The notes: generated from the letters alone by a model not told the origin. A stretch of 62,223 bases of DNA from Synechococcales cyanobacterium GL140_1_metabinner_5_sub (GCA_025359065.1 JANYHM010000073.1:1-62223), one strand, 5' to 3'. Counted from the stretch's first letter, positions 1 to 9,053 are shown. Program-made: numbers and translations.

Positions 1-1
1 T

Positions 2-181
2 CATAATTGTCCCAATTGTGCAGCCAGCTTAGACAGAGATTACAACGCCGCGATTAATATTTTAAAACGGACGACAGGACTGTCGTTTGCAGCTTGTGGA
101 GACTTAGGGGTTGCCCAGTCATTGAAGCAAGAAATCTCAGGTGTGAACTTGAGAAGCCCCCGTCAGAGCGTACTCGCTTGA
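2..181 (+). pseudogene. TnpB-type nuclease, C-terminal fragment (first copy)
   Basis: The window opens inside this frame, so part of the gene may lie upstream. The visible 59 codons end at a TGA at 179-181. They begin with half of a zinc ribbon (CPNC) and continue into LDRDYNAAINIL, the third RuvC motif with its catalytic aspartate, as in the C-terminus of TnpB proteins of IS200/IS605 elements. TnpB is an RNA-guided DNA nuclease. The next TnpB reading frame overlaps its last 88 bases, so no right end of this first element survives. Confidence 0.7.
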
Positions 182-993
182 CGGTGGGAGTAGTCACGTC
201 CTCAAATATTGAGCATGGGGCAATTAAGGAATACCGAATCCTACCTAGAAATGGTTGTTTTTATTTAGAGCTGGTTTACCAGAAGGAGGCTGAGACAATT
301 GTTCTAGATCCCAGTAAGGTGTTGTCAATTGATCATGGCATAGACAATTGGTTGACTTGCGTGAGCAATGTTGGAAGCAGTTTTATTGTCGATGGCAGAC
401 ACCTGAAATCTTTGAACCAAGGCTACAACAAGCGAGTAGCTCTGTTAATGGATGAAAAGCCTAATGGGTTTTGGTCTAGTCTTCTAGTTAGACTAACGGA
501 GAGACGGAATCGTCAAATGCGTGATGCAGTAAATAAAGCAGCTCGATTAGTGATCAACCATGCTCTAGAAAAAGGGATAGGCCGAATAATTTTTGGCTGG
601 AATCAAGGCCAGAAAAATGAGGCTAATATGGGCAAAGTGACGAACCAAAAGTTTGTCCAGATTCCCACAGGCAGGCTGAAAGAACGAATAAAGCAACTGT
701 GTGAGCAGTATGGTCTTGAGTTTATTGAGACTGAGGAATCGTACACATCCAAGGCATCAAGTGTAGATGCTGACTTTCTACCTAAATATGGTGAAAAACC
801 CATGCAGTGGAAAGCCAGCGGCAAGCGGATTTATCGCGGACTCTATCGCACGGCGAATGGGTTGTTGATCAATGCGGATTGTAACGGAGCAGTCAATATT
901 GCTCGAAAAGTAGCGGCAACACTGGGCATTGACCTAGCTGGAGCCAGTAGAGGCGCTTTGACTACGCCTTTGAGAGTTCCTTTGTGGACTTAG
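94..993 (+). pseudogene. tnpB: TnpB-type RNA-guided nuclease, N-terminally truncated (second copy)
   Basis: The frame is open from 94, but homologous protein probably starts only near 190, around LTVGVVTSS, because the earlier codons are the first TnpB fragment read out of frame. Roughly the first third of a usual 400-residue TnpB is missing. The RuvC nuclease half looks complete: SIDHGIDN carries the first aspartate, TEESYTSK the glutamate and NADCNGAVNI the last aspartate. The zinc-ribbon cysteines are absent, as in one subgroup of cyanobacterial TnpBs. Without the N-terminal wedge region the protein is unlikely to be an active guide-RNA nuclease, although the frame itself has no stops. Confidence 0.7.
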
Positions 994-1001
994 TTAAGAA
1001 T

Positions 1002-1030
1002 CCCCGGAATTCTATTCCGGGGAGTGTCAA
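1002..1030 (+). repeat. IS200/IS605 right-end hairpin
   Basis: CCCCGGAAT at 1002-1010 and ATTCCGGGG at 1014-1022 form a perfect 9-bp stem with loop TCT, nine bases after the tnpB stop codon. AGTGTCAA follows at 1023-1030. Subterminal hairpins of this kind mark the right end of IS200/IS605 elements and, in active systems, form the scaffold end of the omega RNA made from the tnpB 3' region. By that logic, bases from about 1031 onward would have served as guide. It may also terminate transcription, although no T run follows. Confidence 0.7.
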
Positions 1031-1086
1031 CACCGTCCCCTTGTTGGTTATCTTTAATGTAGAGAAGACACCTAATGAGGCCGAAC

Positions 1087-2331
1087 ATGCAGGTTAACTT
1101 AAAAGCAACGCTGAGTGATCCGCGTTTAGATATTAGTCAGAGTAGCAATCAGCGACAGCTTGCCGTATCGATCGCCGCCCTGGCTGATGCTGCCGCTAGC
1201 AGTCAGTTGCCCATAAACTTGGGGCTGATTTTAGATTGCAGTGGATCAATGAAGGGCTTACCATTGGAAACAGTGAAGCAAGCTGCTCAACAGTTAATTT
1301 TTCAGCTTCGTCCTTATGATCGACTATCAGTAGTATCTTTTGATCATCAAGCCAAAACCGTTATTCCTAATCAGCTAGTAGGTGCAGATCCCACTACTTT
1401 AGCCAAAAGAATTGATCAACTGCAAGCCGGTGGTGGCACCTCGATCGATGAAGGCATTAAGCTGGGCATCCGAGAAATTAGTGCAACTCCCACCGAAGGC
1501 ACTGCTCATGCTTTTATTTTGACCGACGGTGAAAACGAACATGGCGATAATGATCGCTGTATCACCCTAGCCGCCAACTCTAACAAAGACAAAATTACCT
1601 TACATACCTTGGGTTTTGGTGAACACTGGAACCAAAATATTTTAGAAAAAATCGCCGATGTTGCTGGTGGCACTCTCGCTTATATTGAAAAGCCCCAAAA
1701 CGCGATCGCCGAATTTGGGCGGATTTTTAGTCGGATTCAGTCTGTGGGCTTGAACAATGCTTATTTACAGATTACGCTTCAGCCCCGGGTTCGTTTAGCC
1801 GAGCTAAAACCGATCGCCCAAGTAGCTCCCGATACGATCGAACTGCCGGTACAAACCGAAGGCGATCGCTTCCTGGTTAGACTCGGAGACTTGATGACCA
1901 ATATTCCTCGGGTAGTATTGCTGAATATCTATGCCGGTCAGTTTCCCCCTGGTCTGCAACCGCTGATGAACTTGCAGGTGTCGTATGATGACCCTACCTC
2001 GGGTAAAAATGGCTTGCAGTCAGATGCAGTGATAGTTCGATCAGAAGCTGTGGCCGGTTGGCAAGCTATGCCCGATGCTAGCGTGCAGCAACATGCCTTA
2101 GCTTTGGCTAAGTATCGTCAGACCCAACTGGCTGAGCAAAAATTGCAGCAGGGCGATCGATCTGGGGCGGCTACCATGTTACAAACTGCGGCCAAAACTG
2201 CGCTACAAATGGGCGATGTGGGTGGTGCCACCGTTTTACAAAGCAGTGCAACTCAATTACAATCTGGCCAGGAGCTATCCGAGAGCGACAAGAAGAAAAC
2301 CAGAATCGTCTCCAAGACTATCTTGCAATAA
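1087..2331 (+). CDS. von Willebrand factor A domain protein
   Basis: A 414-residue protein with one VWA domain at about residues 40-215 and a tail of about 200 residues ending in an Ala/Gln-rich helical stretch. The metal-ion-dependent adhesion site is intact: DCSGSM gives DxSxS, GGGTSIDEG gives the threonine and LTDGENEHGD the aspartate. Such proteins bind partners through a metal ion. No signal peptide or membrane segment is seen, so it is probably cytoplasmic. An in-frame ATG exists at 1075, but GAGG at 1077-1080 sits six bases before the ATG at 1087, which gives the N-terminus MQVNLKATL usual for this cyanobacterial family. The partner is unknown. Confidence 0.85.
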   Translation: MQVNLKATLSDPRLDISQSSNQRQLAVSIAALADAAASSQLPINLGLILDCSGSMKGLPLETVKQAAQQLIFQLRPYDRLSVVSFDHQAKTVIPNQLVGADPTTLAKRIDQLQAGGGTSIDEGIKLGIREISATPTEGTAHAFILTDGENEHGDNDRCITLAANSNKDKITLHTLGFGEHWNQNILEKIADVAGGTLAYIEKPQNAIAEFGRIFSRIQSVGLNNAYLQITLQPRVRLAELKPIAQVAPDTIELPVQTEGDRFLVRLGDLMTNIPRVVLLNIYAGQFPPGLQPLMNLQVSYDDPTSGKNGLQSDAVIVRSEAVAGWQAMPDASVQQHALALAKYRQTQLAEQKLQQGDRSGAATMLQTAAKTALQMGDVGGATVLQSSATQLQSGQELSESDKKKTRIVSKTILQ

Positions 2332-2428
2332 CAATATGTATAAGCAGATGCAATGTTCCGCAGTTGATCCCCTATAATTGTTAACAAAGCTTAAAATAAT
2401 ATAAACATTTAGGAAAAACGTAGCCATC

Positions 2429-3592
2429 ATGGGTCGTCTTGGGGTTTTGCTATTAAATTTGGGTGGGCCAGAGAAACTTTCTGATGTCCGACCATTCTTG
2501 TTCAACCTTTTTTCTGATCCGGAGATTATTCGGTTGCCAATTCCGGCGCTGCAAAAACCTTTGGCCTGGTTGATTTCGAGCAGCAGAGCTAAAAAATCTC
2601 AGGCTAATTACCAGAAGATAGGTGGTGGTTCGCCCCTGCGCAGAATCACTGAAGCCCAGGCGGTAGCGATCGAGCAAGATCTAAATAACCGAGGCACAGA
2701 TGCCAAAGTCTATATTGGAATGCGCTATTGGAAACCTTTTACCGAAGAAGCTTTCGCCGAAATTAGAGCCGATGGGATTAGCGAATTAGTAATTTTGCCT
2801 CTCTATCCCCAGTTTTCGATTAGTACCAGTGGCTCTAGCTTTAGAGCGATCGATCGGCTCTGGAAAGAAGACCCCACCTTAAAGCCCGCTAAATATACGG
2901 TGGTGCCATCCTGGTTCGAGCGTCCCGGCTACCTCAAGGCTATGGCCGACTTGATTGCCACCGAAATTGACAAGTGCCCCAACCCCAACGAAGCGCACGT
3001 TTTCTTTAGTGCTCATGGTGTACCCGCCAGCTATGTGACCGAAGGTGGCGACCCCTACCAAGAAGAAATTGAACGATGTACAGAAGCTATTATTCAAACT
3101 CTCGATCGGCCAAACCCTTATACCTTGGCTTACCAAAGTAAAGTTGGTCCAGTAGAGTGGCTGAAACCTTACACCGAAGACGCGATCGTGGAATTGGCTC
3201 AGCAAGGTGTTACTGAACTGGTAGTAGTGCCGATTAGCTTTGTGTCAGAGCATATCGAGACTCTAGAAGAAATTGATATTGAATACCGAGAACTAGCTGA
3301 GGAAGCAGGTATTCATACTTTCAACCGTGTTCCAGCCTTAGATACCGATCCTACTTTTATTACTGCCTTGAGTGATTTGGTCTTAGAAGTCGCGGCGGCA
3401 CCGAGCATGGAGCTGTCTCAAGTGCCCCAAATGCGCGAAAAAACTAAGATGTATCCCCAAGAAAAATGGGAATGGGGTCTTACCACTGCTGCCGAAGTCT
3501 GGAATGGTCGTCTGGCAATGATTGGTTTTTGTATGATTCTGCTAGAAATTTTTAGCGGGAAAGGGCCTTTGCATCTAGCTGGCTTACTGTAA
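2429..3592 (+). CDS. hemH: Ferrochelatase with C-terminal chlorophyll-binding-type helix
   Basis: Inserts iron into protoporphyrin IX, the last step of heme synthesis. At 387 residues it is the cyanobacterial/plastid type II form. The catalytic domain fills residues 1 to about 320, starting [19 protein letters not shown] and containing FFSAHGVP with the active-site histidine. After a linker, residues 350-387 carry a CAB/HLIP-like transmembrane helix with the signature [12 protein letters not shown], which anchors the enzyme in the thylakoid and can bind pigment. The gene stands alone, convergent with psbY. Confidence 0.97.
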   Translation: MGRLGVLLLNLGGPEKLSDVRPFLFNLFSDPEIIRLPIPALQKPLAWLISSSRAKKSQANYQKIGGGSPLRRITEAQAVAIEQDLNNRGTDAKVYIGMRYWKPFTEEAFAEIRADGISELVILPLYPQFSISTSGSSFRAIDRLWKEDPTLKPAKYTVVPSWFERPGYLKAMADLIATEIDKCPNPNEAHVFFSAHGVPASYVTEGGDPYQEEIERCTEAIIQTLDRPNPYTLAYQSKVGPVEWLKPYTEDAIVELAQQGVTELVVVPISFVSEHIETLEEIDIEYRELAEEAGIHTFNRVPALDTDPTFITALSDLVLEVAAAPSMELSQVPQMREKTKMYPQEKWEWGLTTAAEVWNGRLAMIGFCMILLEIFSGKGPLHLAGLL

Positions 3593-3609
3593 ACGCACCC
3601 GCCAAAAAA

Positions 3610-3635
3610 CCGGAGTCAACATTTTGTGACTCCGG
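3610..3635 (-). terminator. Rho-independent terminator of psbY, possibly serving hemH too
   Basis: CCGGAGTCA at 3610-3618 pairs with TGACTCCGG at 3627-3635, a 9-bp stem with an 8-base loop. On the minus strand the stem is followed by TTTTTT, the classical signal for psbY transcripts. On the plus strand there is no T run, so hemH would use only the stem. Confidence 0.8.
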
Positions 3636-3650
3636 CTTCAATCTTGGGGA

Positions 3651-3776
3651 CTATTTTTTGTTGCCAGGAAGATTGTTATATTGGTTCAGAGCTGCGGCCA
3701 AAATGTTGAAGATTGCCCAACTACCTGCCAATAGAACAGGTGCGACAACAATTAAAATGCGAAAATCGATATCCAT
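3651..3776 (-). CDS. psbY: Photosystem II protein PsbY
   Basis: A 41-residue protein, MDIDFRILIVVAPVLLAG at its start, with a single membrane span (about residues 6-28) and a short hydrophilic tail ending NLPGNKK. The DxRxLxVxxPxLLA pattern followed by WAxxNIxxAAxxQ is that of PsbY, a peripheral one-helix subunit near cytochrome b559 in photosystem II. It is convergent with hemH, and its terminator lies only 15 bases beyond the stop codon. The identification rests on motif and length. Confidence 0.88.
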   Translation of the reverse strand: MDIDFRILIVVAPVLLAGSWAIFNILAAALNQYNNLPGNKK

Positions 3777-4158
3777 ATTAATTTTAAGAATCTAATGTTT
3801 AGAATCATACCAGCATTTCCGGCTTTGCAATGATAGTTGAAATGTATCATAAATATTGATGTGATTAGCGTGACCAATAGACTTCAAAATTTTTGGGTTG
3901 TTTCTTCTCATACAGTTTTTCAATATCCATAGATAATCTTTTGCCGAAAATCGGTAAGCTTGAAGATTTTTTTAACCTGAGATAAAAAGTGATAGATTTG
4001 GCGATCGAACACCAATATTACAGGCGATCGATATCACAGACAAAGCCATAGAAGTCAGTTCTCAAGCCAAAAAGCGGTATCTTTCAGCATTTTTACTCTA
4101 TCTGTATTCCTAGCTACTTAAGCTATATTTGTCTGAACAAGTATTTTAAATTAGCTGT
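3777..4158. other. Intergenic region without a recognised gene
   Basis: About 380 bases between divergent psbY and the large modular gene. The region is AT-rich, with CGATCG-containing stretches near 4003 and 4026. No credible reading frame, tRNA or strong hairpin was found. It must hold the promoters for both flanking genes, but no consensus -35/-10 pair could be assigned. Confidence 0.5.
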
Positions 4159-7100
4159 ATGTTTCCTGCCCCCAACAACTCAACCGCATTGTTTAATGAA
4201 GCTTTGGGTTTAGCTTTAAACAAGCTATCTTTATTTGCTAAATCGCCTAGCTTTATTGAACAAATGACCATGGCCTTTGGGAGTGGCTGGTCGCCAATCC
4301 TCGCTCAAGATGTAGTAACAGAGTTAGCTGGGGGCAAATTACCGCCGATCGAAATAGTCGCAGATCTAGGCGGGGCATTGGGAGCCTATGCTGCTGACAC
4401 CAATAAAATTTATCTTTCTCAGAAGTTTTTACTGGCCAATCAAGCCAATCCTCAAGCGATCGCCGATGTGCTGCTAGAAGAAATTGGCCACTCGATCGAT
4501 GCTCGGATTAACGCGGTAGATAGCGCCGGTGATGAAGGGGAAATATTTGCAGCCCTAGTAAATCAGCGCATTCTCAGCGCCGGGGAATTAGCCGGACTAA
4601 AAAGCCAAAATGATCATAAGACTTTGGTAATTGATGGACAAGCTACCGCTATTGAACAGGCTACCTATGGCAGCATTAATGTGGATGGCAACTTAGCAGA
4701 CTGGACAGCAGCAGAGCGGATCGATACTGTTCCTGGTAGTGGGGTAGCTGGGTATGAGGTTTATAGTAAGTATGCAGCCAACAATTATGTCTTTGGTATC
4801 AAGTCGGCAGTCGCGATCGGCAACGGCACTACTATTTGGATTGATGCTGACCAAAATGCGGCTACTGGCTTTCAAGTCTTTGGTTTTGCTGGTGGTGCAG
4901 AATACAACATTCAAATTGGCACCGACGGCAAAGCTAATCTTTACAGCGGCGGTGAAGGCCAGACTTTGGTAAGTGCTTTAGACTATAGCCTCAGCGCCGA
5001 TGGCAAGAATTTGGAAGTGGCGGTAGCGGGCACCGCATTGGGCGCTACGGCTCCTGGCGCGATCAATGTCTTGGCCGATGTGAACAACAGCGTATATCTA
5101 CCTGGCGACTATAGCCTGTTTAAATACACTGTGTCACAGGCCACTGCTACCAGCTCAAAAAATATCTATGGCAGTATTACTCTCGATGGTGATTTGAAGG
5201 ACTGGACTGCCACCGATCGATTGGATATTTTACCGGGCAGCGGCCAAGCTGGCTACGAAGTTTATGGTAAAAACACCGTCGATGGCTATGCCTTTGCGAT
5301 TAAATCGGCGGTGAATATTAGTGCTAACACCACTATTTGGCTAGATACTGACAAAAACAAATCTACTGGCTTCCAAGTCTTTGGTTTTGCTGGTGGTGCA
5401 GAGCGCAATATTAATATTGCTGCTGATGGTAATGCCTATCTCTACAGTGGTGGTGCTGGTCAAACTTATATCACTAAGCTCGATTCTAAAATCAGCGCCG
5501 ATGGCAAAACCCTCGAAGTTGCTGTTGGTAAAGATCAAATTGCTGCTGGCAATGGCTTGAACGTGTTGGCGGATGTGAATGACAACGTATTTTTACCTGG
5601 TGACTATAGCACTGCACCTTACAGTGTGAGCAATGCGACCACTACTGCCCCGCCTACAACTGTGTCCTATGGCAACATTACCTTAGATGGTAGTTTGGCC
5701 GATTGGAAGCAGATTGATCGTCTCGATTATCAGCCCGGTATTGCTCAAGCTGGGTATCAAATTTTTGGTAAGAACACTGCTGATGGCTACGTGTTTGCGA
5801 TCGACTCGGCAGTAGCTGTAGGTGCCAACACTACTATTTGGTTAGACACCGATCAGAATAGAAGCACTGGCTTCCAGATTTTTGGAGCTACGCCTGTTAG
5901 TGTGGGTGCCGAATATAACATTAATATTGCTGCGGATGGCAACGCCTATCTTTACACTGGTGGTGCTGGTCAAAATATTGTGGCTAAGGTAGATGCCAAA
6001 CTAAGTGCCGATGGCAAGCAGTGGGAAGTTGGGGTCAGCAAAAATCTGCTGGCGGTAAATGGTGCTGGGATTAATGTGTTTGCGGATGTGAACAACACGA
6101 CTTTCTTGCCCGGAGACTATACTCGATCGCCTTTGGCAGTGAGCAACACTCCTTTACCGACTCGCACTGATTTAAGCAAAAAAGTCGGGATTGTATATTC
6201 GGAAACTTCGGCCAATAAATTCTTTGATAAAAAAGCTTACGATCAATTATTTGCCAATGCTCAAAACCAAGCGATGCAGGCTGGCGTTAATTTCGACATT
6301 TTGACTGAAGCAGATCTCAAAGATCTGAGTAAAGTGGTTCAATACGATTCTTTGGTATTTGCTGGCTTTGCTAACGTGAAATCGGCAGATGTGGCCTCGA
6401 TCGAAAATGTTTTAACTCAAGCATCAGCTAAATATGGTGTGGGACTGGTTGCTGCCGGCGACTTTATGACCAACGATGAAACTGGTGCAGCCTTGGCGGG
6501 CGACCCTTACCAGCGTTTGAAGAATTTGTTTGATGTCAACCGTACCGGAGGCGGAGCCGTTGTTGGAGGTGCTGTTAGCGTAAACATCAAAGATACCACT
6601 AGCCCCATTCTAGAATCCAGCTATGCAGCGGGCGAACAAATTGCCAGCTATGCCAGCAACCTGACTTTTTCGGCCTATACCGGCTTGACTCAGACTGGCA
6701 CAATCTTGGCTGATCAGACCGTCAATGGTCAAAAATATAATGCAGTAATTGCCACTCAGACTGGTGGTCGCAATGTACACTTTGCCGATCAGTCTATTTT
6801 TGCTGATAGCAATTTGGGTTGGCAGGGGCTGGATTGGTCAGTTTATGGCACCCAAGCTAAAGTTGGTCTGGGTATGACTCGCAACAAGAGCATCTTTATC
6901 TCACGGGACGATGTAGACCAATCGAAGTTTGCTTTGGAAGCACCTGTTCTGGAAGCTAAAGTAGGCGATATCTTAGCAGAGTGGAAGGCCAAATATAATT
7001 TTGTTGGCTCTCACTACATCAACGTAGGTAATAACGTAGCTGCCAATGAATTCACCGATTGGACAGTGATGAAGCCGATCTACCAAAAATGGTTAGATTT

Positions 7101-8913
7101 AGGTAACGAAATTGGTACCCACTCTTACACTCACCCCGACAATGTTAGTTTGCTGAATGCTACTCAGTTAGAGTTTGAGTTTAATCAATCTAAGCAGGTA
7201 ATTGCTCAGCAGTTGGGGGTGCCCGTAAATGGTACCGCTACTCCTGGCAACCCTGATAGTTTGTTTGTTGATCAAGAACTTTCTAAATATTTTCAGTATG
7301 TCAGTGGAGTTGGTTCGGCTTACACCAATTCTTTTGGCTACTTAGAACCAGGGAACAATACGCTGTTTTTGGCACCGAATATTTCTTTTGACTTCAATTT
7401 AATTGATTTCAAAAAGCTCACTGCCGCTCAAGCAGAAGTAGTATGGGCAAATGAATATGCTCAAGTTACCAAACATGGCAATACTCCTTTTGTGCTGTTT
7501 GATTGGCACGATTACGGCATTACTGCATCGCAACCGGGCTATACCAAGGCAATTTACGAAAACTTTATTGCCCGTGCCTACAACGATGGCACTGAGTTCA
7601 CTACTTTAGATGATGCTCAAAAGCGAATTCGGGCTTTCGATGCCGCTAAGCTTACGGTAAATCAAACAGGTGATACCATTACTGCTTCGATTACTGATGC
7701 TACTGATATTGGCAAGTTTGGCCTGGATATTAATGCTGGCACCAAGGTGATTAAAAACGTCACTAACTACTACGCTTATGATAACGACTCGGTGTTTACC
7801 ACCAAAACCGGCGGCAGTTATACGATTAACTTGGGTACTGCTGCTGATGATGTCAGCCACATCACTTCTTTAGATCAGCGAAATGAACTGGTTTCGGTGA
7901 CTGGTGATGGTACTAACTTAAGCTTTAGTTTTAATGGTGCAGGCAAAGTTACCACCGATATGAAAGTGATCGCTGCCACCCAGCGGTATAAAGTGACTGG
8001 TGCCGATGATTTTAAAGTGACCGGCGACAAGCTAGAGCTGACTTTCAATAACAATACTAGTCACACTGTAGATATTTCGGTCGTAAATGATACTGCTCCG
8101 ATCGTGGCCACGCCAATCGCTAACGTAGTCACCACTGCCGATGCTCCTGGCACTAAGTCGATCGACCTCAGCAAAGTATTCAGCGATATCGACAAAGATA
8201 CTATTACTACTAGCGTGGTTTCTAACAGTAATACCAATTTGCTGCGCACTGTGATGAATGGCACCACCTTGAATCTAAATTATGTGCCTTATGAGTTTGG
8301 TACTACTACAATCACGGTGCGGGGTACTGCGGGTGGTAAGTCGGTAGATACTAGCTTCAATGTAACCTTGAATAGTGTCACTCCAGTGGTAAATGGTAAT
8401 GATACGGCTCAAACCATCAATGGCGGCAATGGCAACGAAATCATTAAGGGCTTATTGGGTAACGATCGCCTAAATGGCAATGGTGGCAATGATGTGCTGA
8501 TTGGTGGTGGTGGTAACGATTCGCTTTTTGGCGGCGCTGGCAACGACGTGCTGATTGGTGTTAACCCTATCAGTGTGACTCCAGGTCAGGGCAGCTATGA
8601 TGTGCTCCAAGGTGATGCAGGCAACGATCGGTATGTGCTGGGTGATGTGAATGCTGTTTACTACAATGATGGCATTAGCACTAATGCTGGTCGATCGGAC
8701 TATGCTGCAATTATTGGCTTTGCGGCTGGTGATGTAATTCAGCTCAAGGGCAAAGCTGCCGATTACACTTTGTCTCTGGGCACTGCACCTAACAATGGCA
8801 TTCAGCTCGGTACTTTGATTCAAAGCTCTCTCTTTGGCCAACCAGAGTTAATTGGTTTCGTGGCTGGCTCGACTAATTTGAGTCTAACTAGCACAGCCTT
8901 CTCTTACGTCTAG
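4159..8913 (+). CDS. Large modular RTX-like protein with NodB-type deacetylase domain
   Basis: A 1584-residue, Asp/Asn/Gly-rich protein, probably exported. Residues 1-165 form the N-terminal module common in large cyanobacterial RTX proteins, with LLEEIGHSID resembling a degenerate metalloprotease helix. Three tandem beta domains follow at about 169-330, 337-498 and 504-660, each opening YGxIxxDGxLxDW like DOMON/CBM9-type sugar or heme binders. Residues 675-900 look Rossmann/GATase-like. Residues 910-1115 resemble a NodB polysaccharide deacetylase (ISRDD, then GTHSYTHPD, then FDWHDYG). A cadherin-like beta stretch precedes RTX-type GGxGND repeats at about 1421-1470. There is no classical signal peptide, which fits type I secretion through a C-terminal signal. 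Substrate unknown. Confidence 0.75.
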   Translation: MFPAPNNSTALFNEALGLALNKLSLFAKSPSFIEQMTMAFGSGWSPILAQDVVTELAGGKLPPIEIVADLGGALGAYAADTNKIYLSQKFLLANQANPQAIADVLLEEIGHSIDARINAVDSAGDEGEIFAALVNQRILSAGELAGLKSQNDHKTLVIDGQATAIEQATYGSINVDGNLADWTAAERIDTVPGSGVAGYEVYSKYAANNYVFGIKSAVAIGNGTTIWIDADQNAATGFQVFGFAGGAEYNIQIGTDGKANLYSGGEGQTLVSALDYSLSADGKNLEVAVAGTALGATAPGAINVLADVNNSVYLPGDYSLFKYTVSQATATSSKNIYGSITLDGDLKDWTATDRLDILPGSGQAGYEVYGKNTVDGYAFAIKSAVNISANTTIWLDTDKNKSTGFQVFGFAGGAERNINIAADGNAYLYSGGAGQTYITKLDSKISADGKTLEVAVGKDQIAAGNGLNVLADVNDNVFLPGDYSTAPYSVSNATTTAPPTTVSYGNITLDGSLADWKQIDRLDYQPGIAQAGYQIFGKNTADGYVFAIDSAVAVGANTTIWLDTDQNRSTGFQIFGATPVSVGAEYNINIAADGNAYLYTGGAGQNIVAKVDAKLSADGKQWEVGVSKNLLAVNGAGINVFADVNNTTFLPGDYTRSPLAVSNTPLPTRTDLSKKVGIVYSETSANKFFDKKAYDQLFANAQNQAMQAGVNFDILTEADLKDLSKVVQYDSLVFAGFANVKSADVASIENVLTQASAKYGVGLVAAGDFMTNDETGAALAGDPYQRLKNLFDVNRTGGGAVVGGAVSVNIKDTTSPILESSYAAGEQIASYASNLTFSAYTGLTQTGTILADQTVNGQKYNAVIATQTGGRNVHFADQSIFADSNLGWQGLDWSVYGTQAKVGLGMTRNKSIFISRDDVDQSKFALEAPVLEAKVGDILAEWKAKYNFVGSHYINVGNNVAANEFTDWTVMKPIYQKWLDLGNEIGTHSYTHPDNVSLLNATQLEFEFNQSKQVIAQQLGVPVNGTATPGNPDSLFVDQELSKYFQYVSGVGSAYTNSFGYLEPGNNTLFLAPNISFDFNLIDFKKLTAAQAEVVWANEYAQVTKHGNTPFVLFDWHDYGITASQPGYTKAIYENFIARAYNDGTEFTTLDDAQKRIRAFDAAKLTVNQTGDTITASITDATDIGKFGLDINAGTKVIKNVTNYYAYDNDSVFTTKTGGSYTINLGTAADDVSHITSLDQRNELVSVTGDGTNLSFSFNGAGKVTTDMKVIAATQRYKVTGADDFKVTGDKLELTFNNNTSHTVDISVVNDTAPIVATPIANVVTTADAPGTKSIDLSKVFSDIDKDTITTSVVSNSNTNLLRTVMNGTTLNLNYVPYEFGTTTITVRGTAGGKSVDTSFNVTLNSVTPVVNGNDTAQTINGGNGNEIIKGLLGNDRLNGNGGNDVLIGGGGNDSLFGGAGNDVLIGVNPISVTPGQGSYDVLQGDAGNDRYVLGDVNAVYYNDGISTNAGRSDYAAIIGFAAGDVIQLKGKAADYTLSLGTAPNNGIQLGTLIQSSLFGQPELIGFVAGSTNLSLTSTAFSYV
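4663..6150 (+). repeat. Three tandem 160-residue domain repeats inside the large modular gene
   Basis: Each unit starts with tatggcagcatta-like DNA (4666, 5167 and 5669) and encodes YGSINVDGNLADW, YGSITLDGDLKDW or YGNITLDGSLADW. Shared inner blocks are TTIWxDxDxNxxTGFQxFG, NAYLYxGGAGQ, LSADGK and VxADVNxxxxLPGDY. Units two and three are the most alike. The pattern indicates in-gene duplication of one beta-sandwich module. Confidence 0.85.
8419..8565 (+). repeat. RTX-type glycine/aspartate nonapeptide repeats
   Basis: The reading frame encodes GGNGNEIIKG, GNDRLNGNG, GNDVLIGGG, GNDSLFGGA and GNDVLIG in sequence, the GGxGxDxLx pattern that binds calcium as a parallel beta roll in type I-secreted proteins. 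Only about five units are present, few for a classical toxin. Confidence 0.8.
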
Positions 8914-8962
8914 ACTCGACGGCAAAACTGTCGCAGGCTGCACCAAAAGTAATTGCTGATGC

Positions 8963-8968
8963 TATAAT
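8963..8968 (+). promoter_or_regulatory. Probable -10 element of the tRNA-Arg gene
   Basis: TATAAT lies 12 bases before the first base of the tRNA. No clear TTGACA is seen at the matching distance, so only the -10 half is called. Confidence 0.5.
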
Positions 8969-8979
8969 GTGGTTCGCCA

Positions 8980-9053
8980 GGGTGAATAGCTCAGCCGGAT
9001 AGAGCAGCTACCTTCTAAGTAGCTGGTCGGGGGTTCGAGTCCCTCTTCACCCA
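8980..9053 (+). tRNA. tRNA-Arg (anticodon UCU)
   Basis: A 74-base cloverleaf. The acceptor stem GGGTGAA (8980-8986) pairs with TTCACCC (9046-9052), with discriminator A at 9053. The anticodon stem is GCTAC/GTAGC around loop CTTCTAA, with TCT at 9014-9016. The T arm contains GGTTCGAGTCC. CCA is not encoded. The last seven bases overlap the stop end of the convergent pdxA gene. Confidence 0.97.

Larger units (their letters stand above)
1..1030 (+). mobile_element. Remnant of IS200/IS605-family insertion sequences
   Basis: Two tnpB pieces lie head to tail, followed by a hairpin and the sequence AGTGTCAA, which look like the right end of an IS200/IS605 element. No tnpA (Y1 transposase) is visible, and the left end is outside the window or deleted. 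The first tnpB piece supplies only a C-terminus and the second lacks its N-terminal part, so the locus is probably a deletion or nested insertion of two different elements. That reading is inference; the two pieces and the hairpin are seen directly. Confidence 0.75.

Noticed and set aside
4663-6150. The three regular repeats as a CRISPR array or insertion sequence
   Set aside because: The period is about 500 bases, the units are coding and in frame, and there are no spacers or terminal repeats.
8061-8841. Minus-strand frames within the large modular gene
   Set aside because: They are shadows of the Thr/Asn/Gly-rich repeats on the coding strand.
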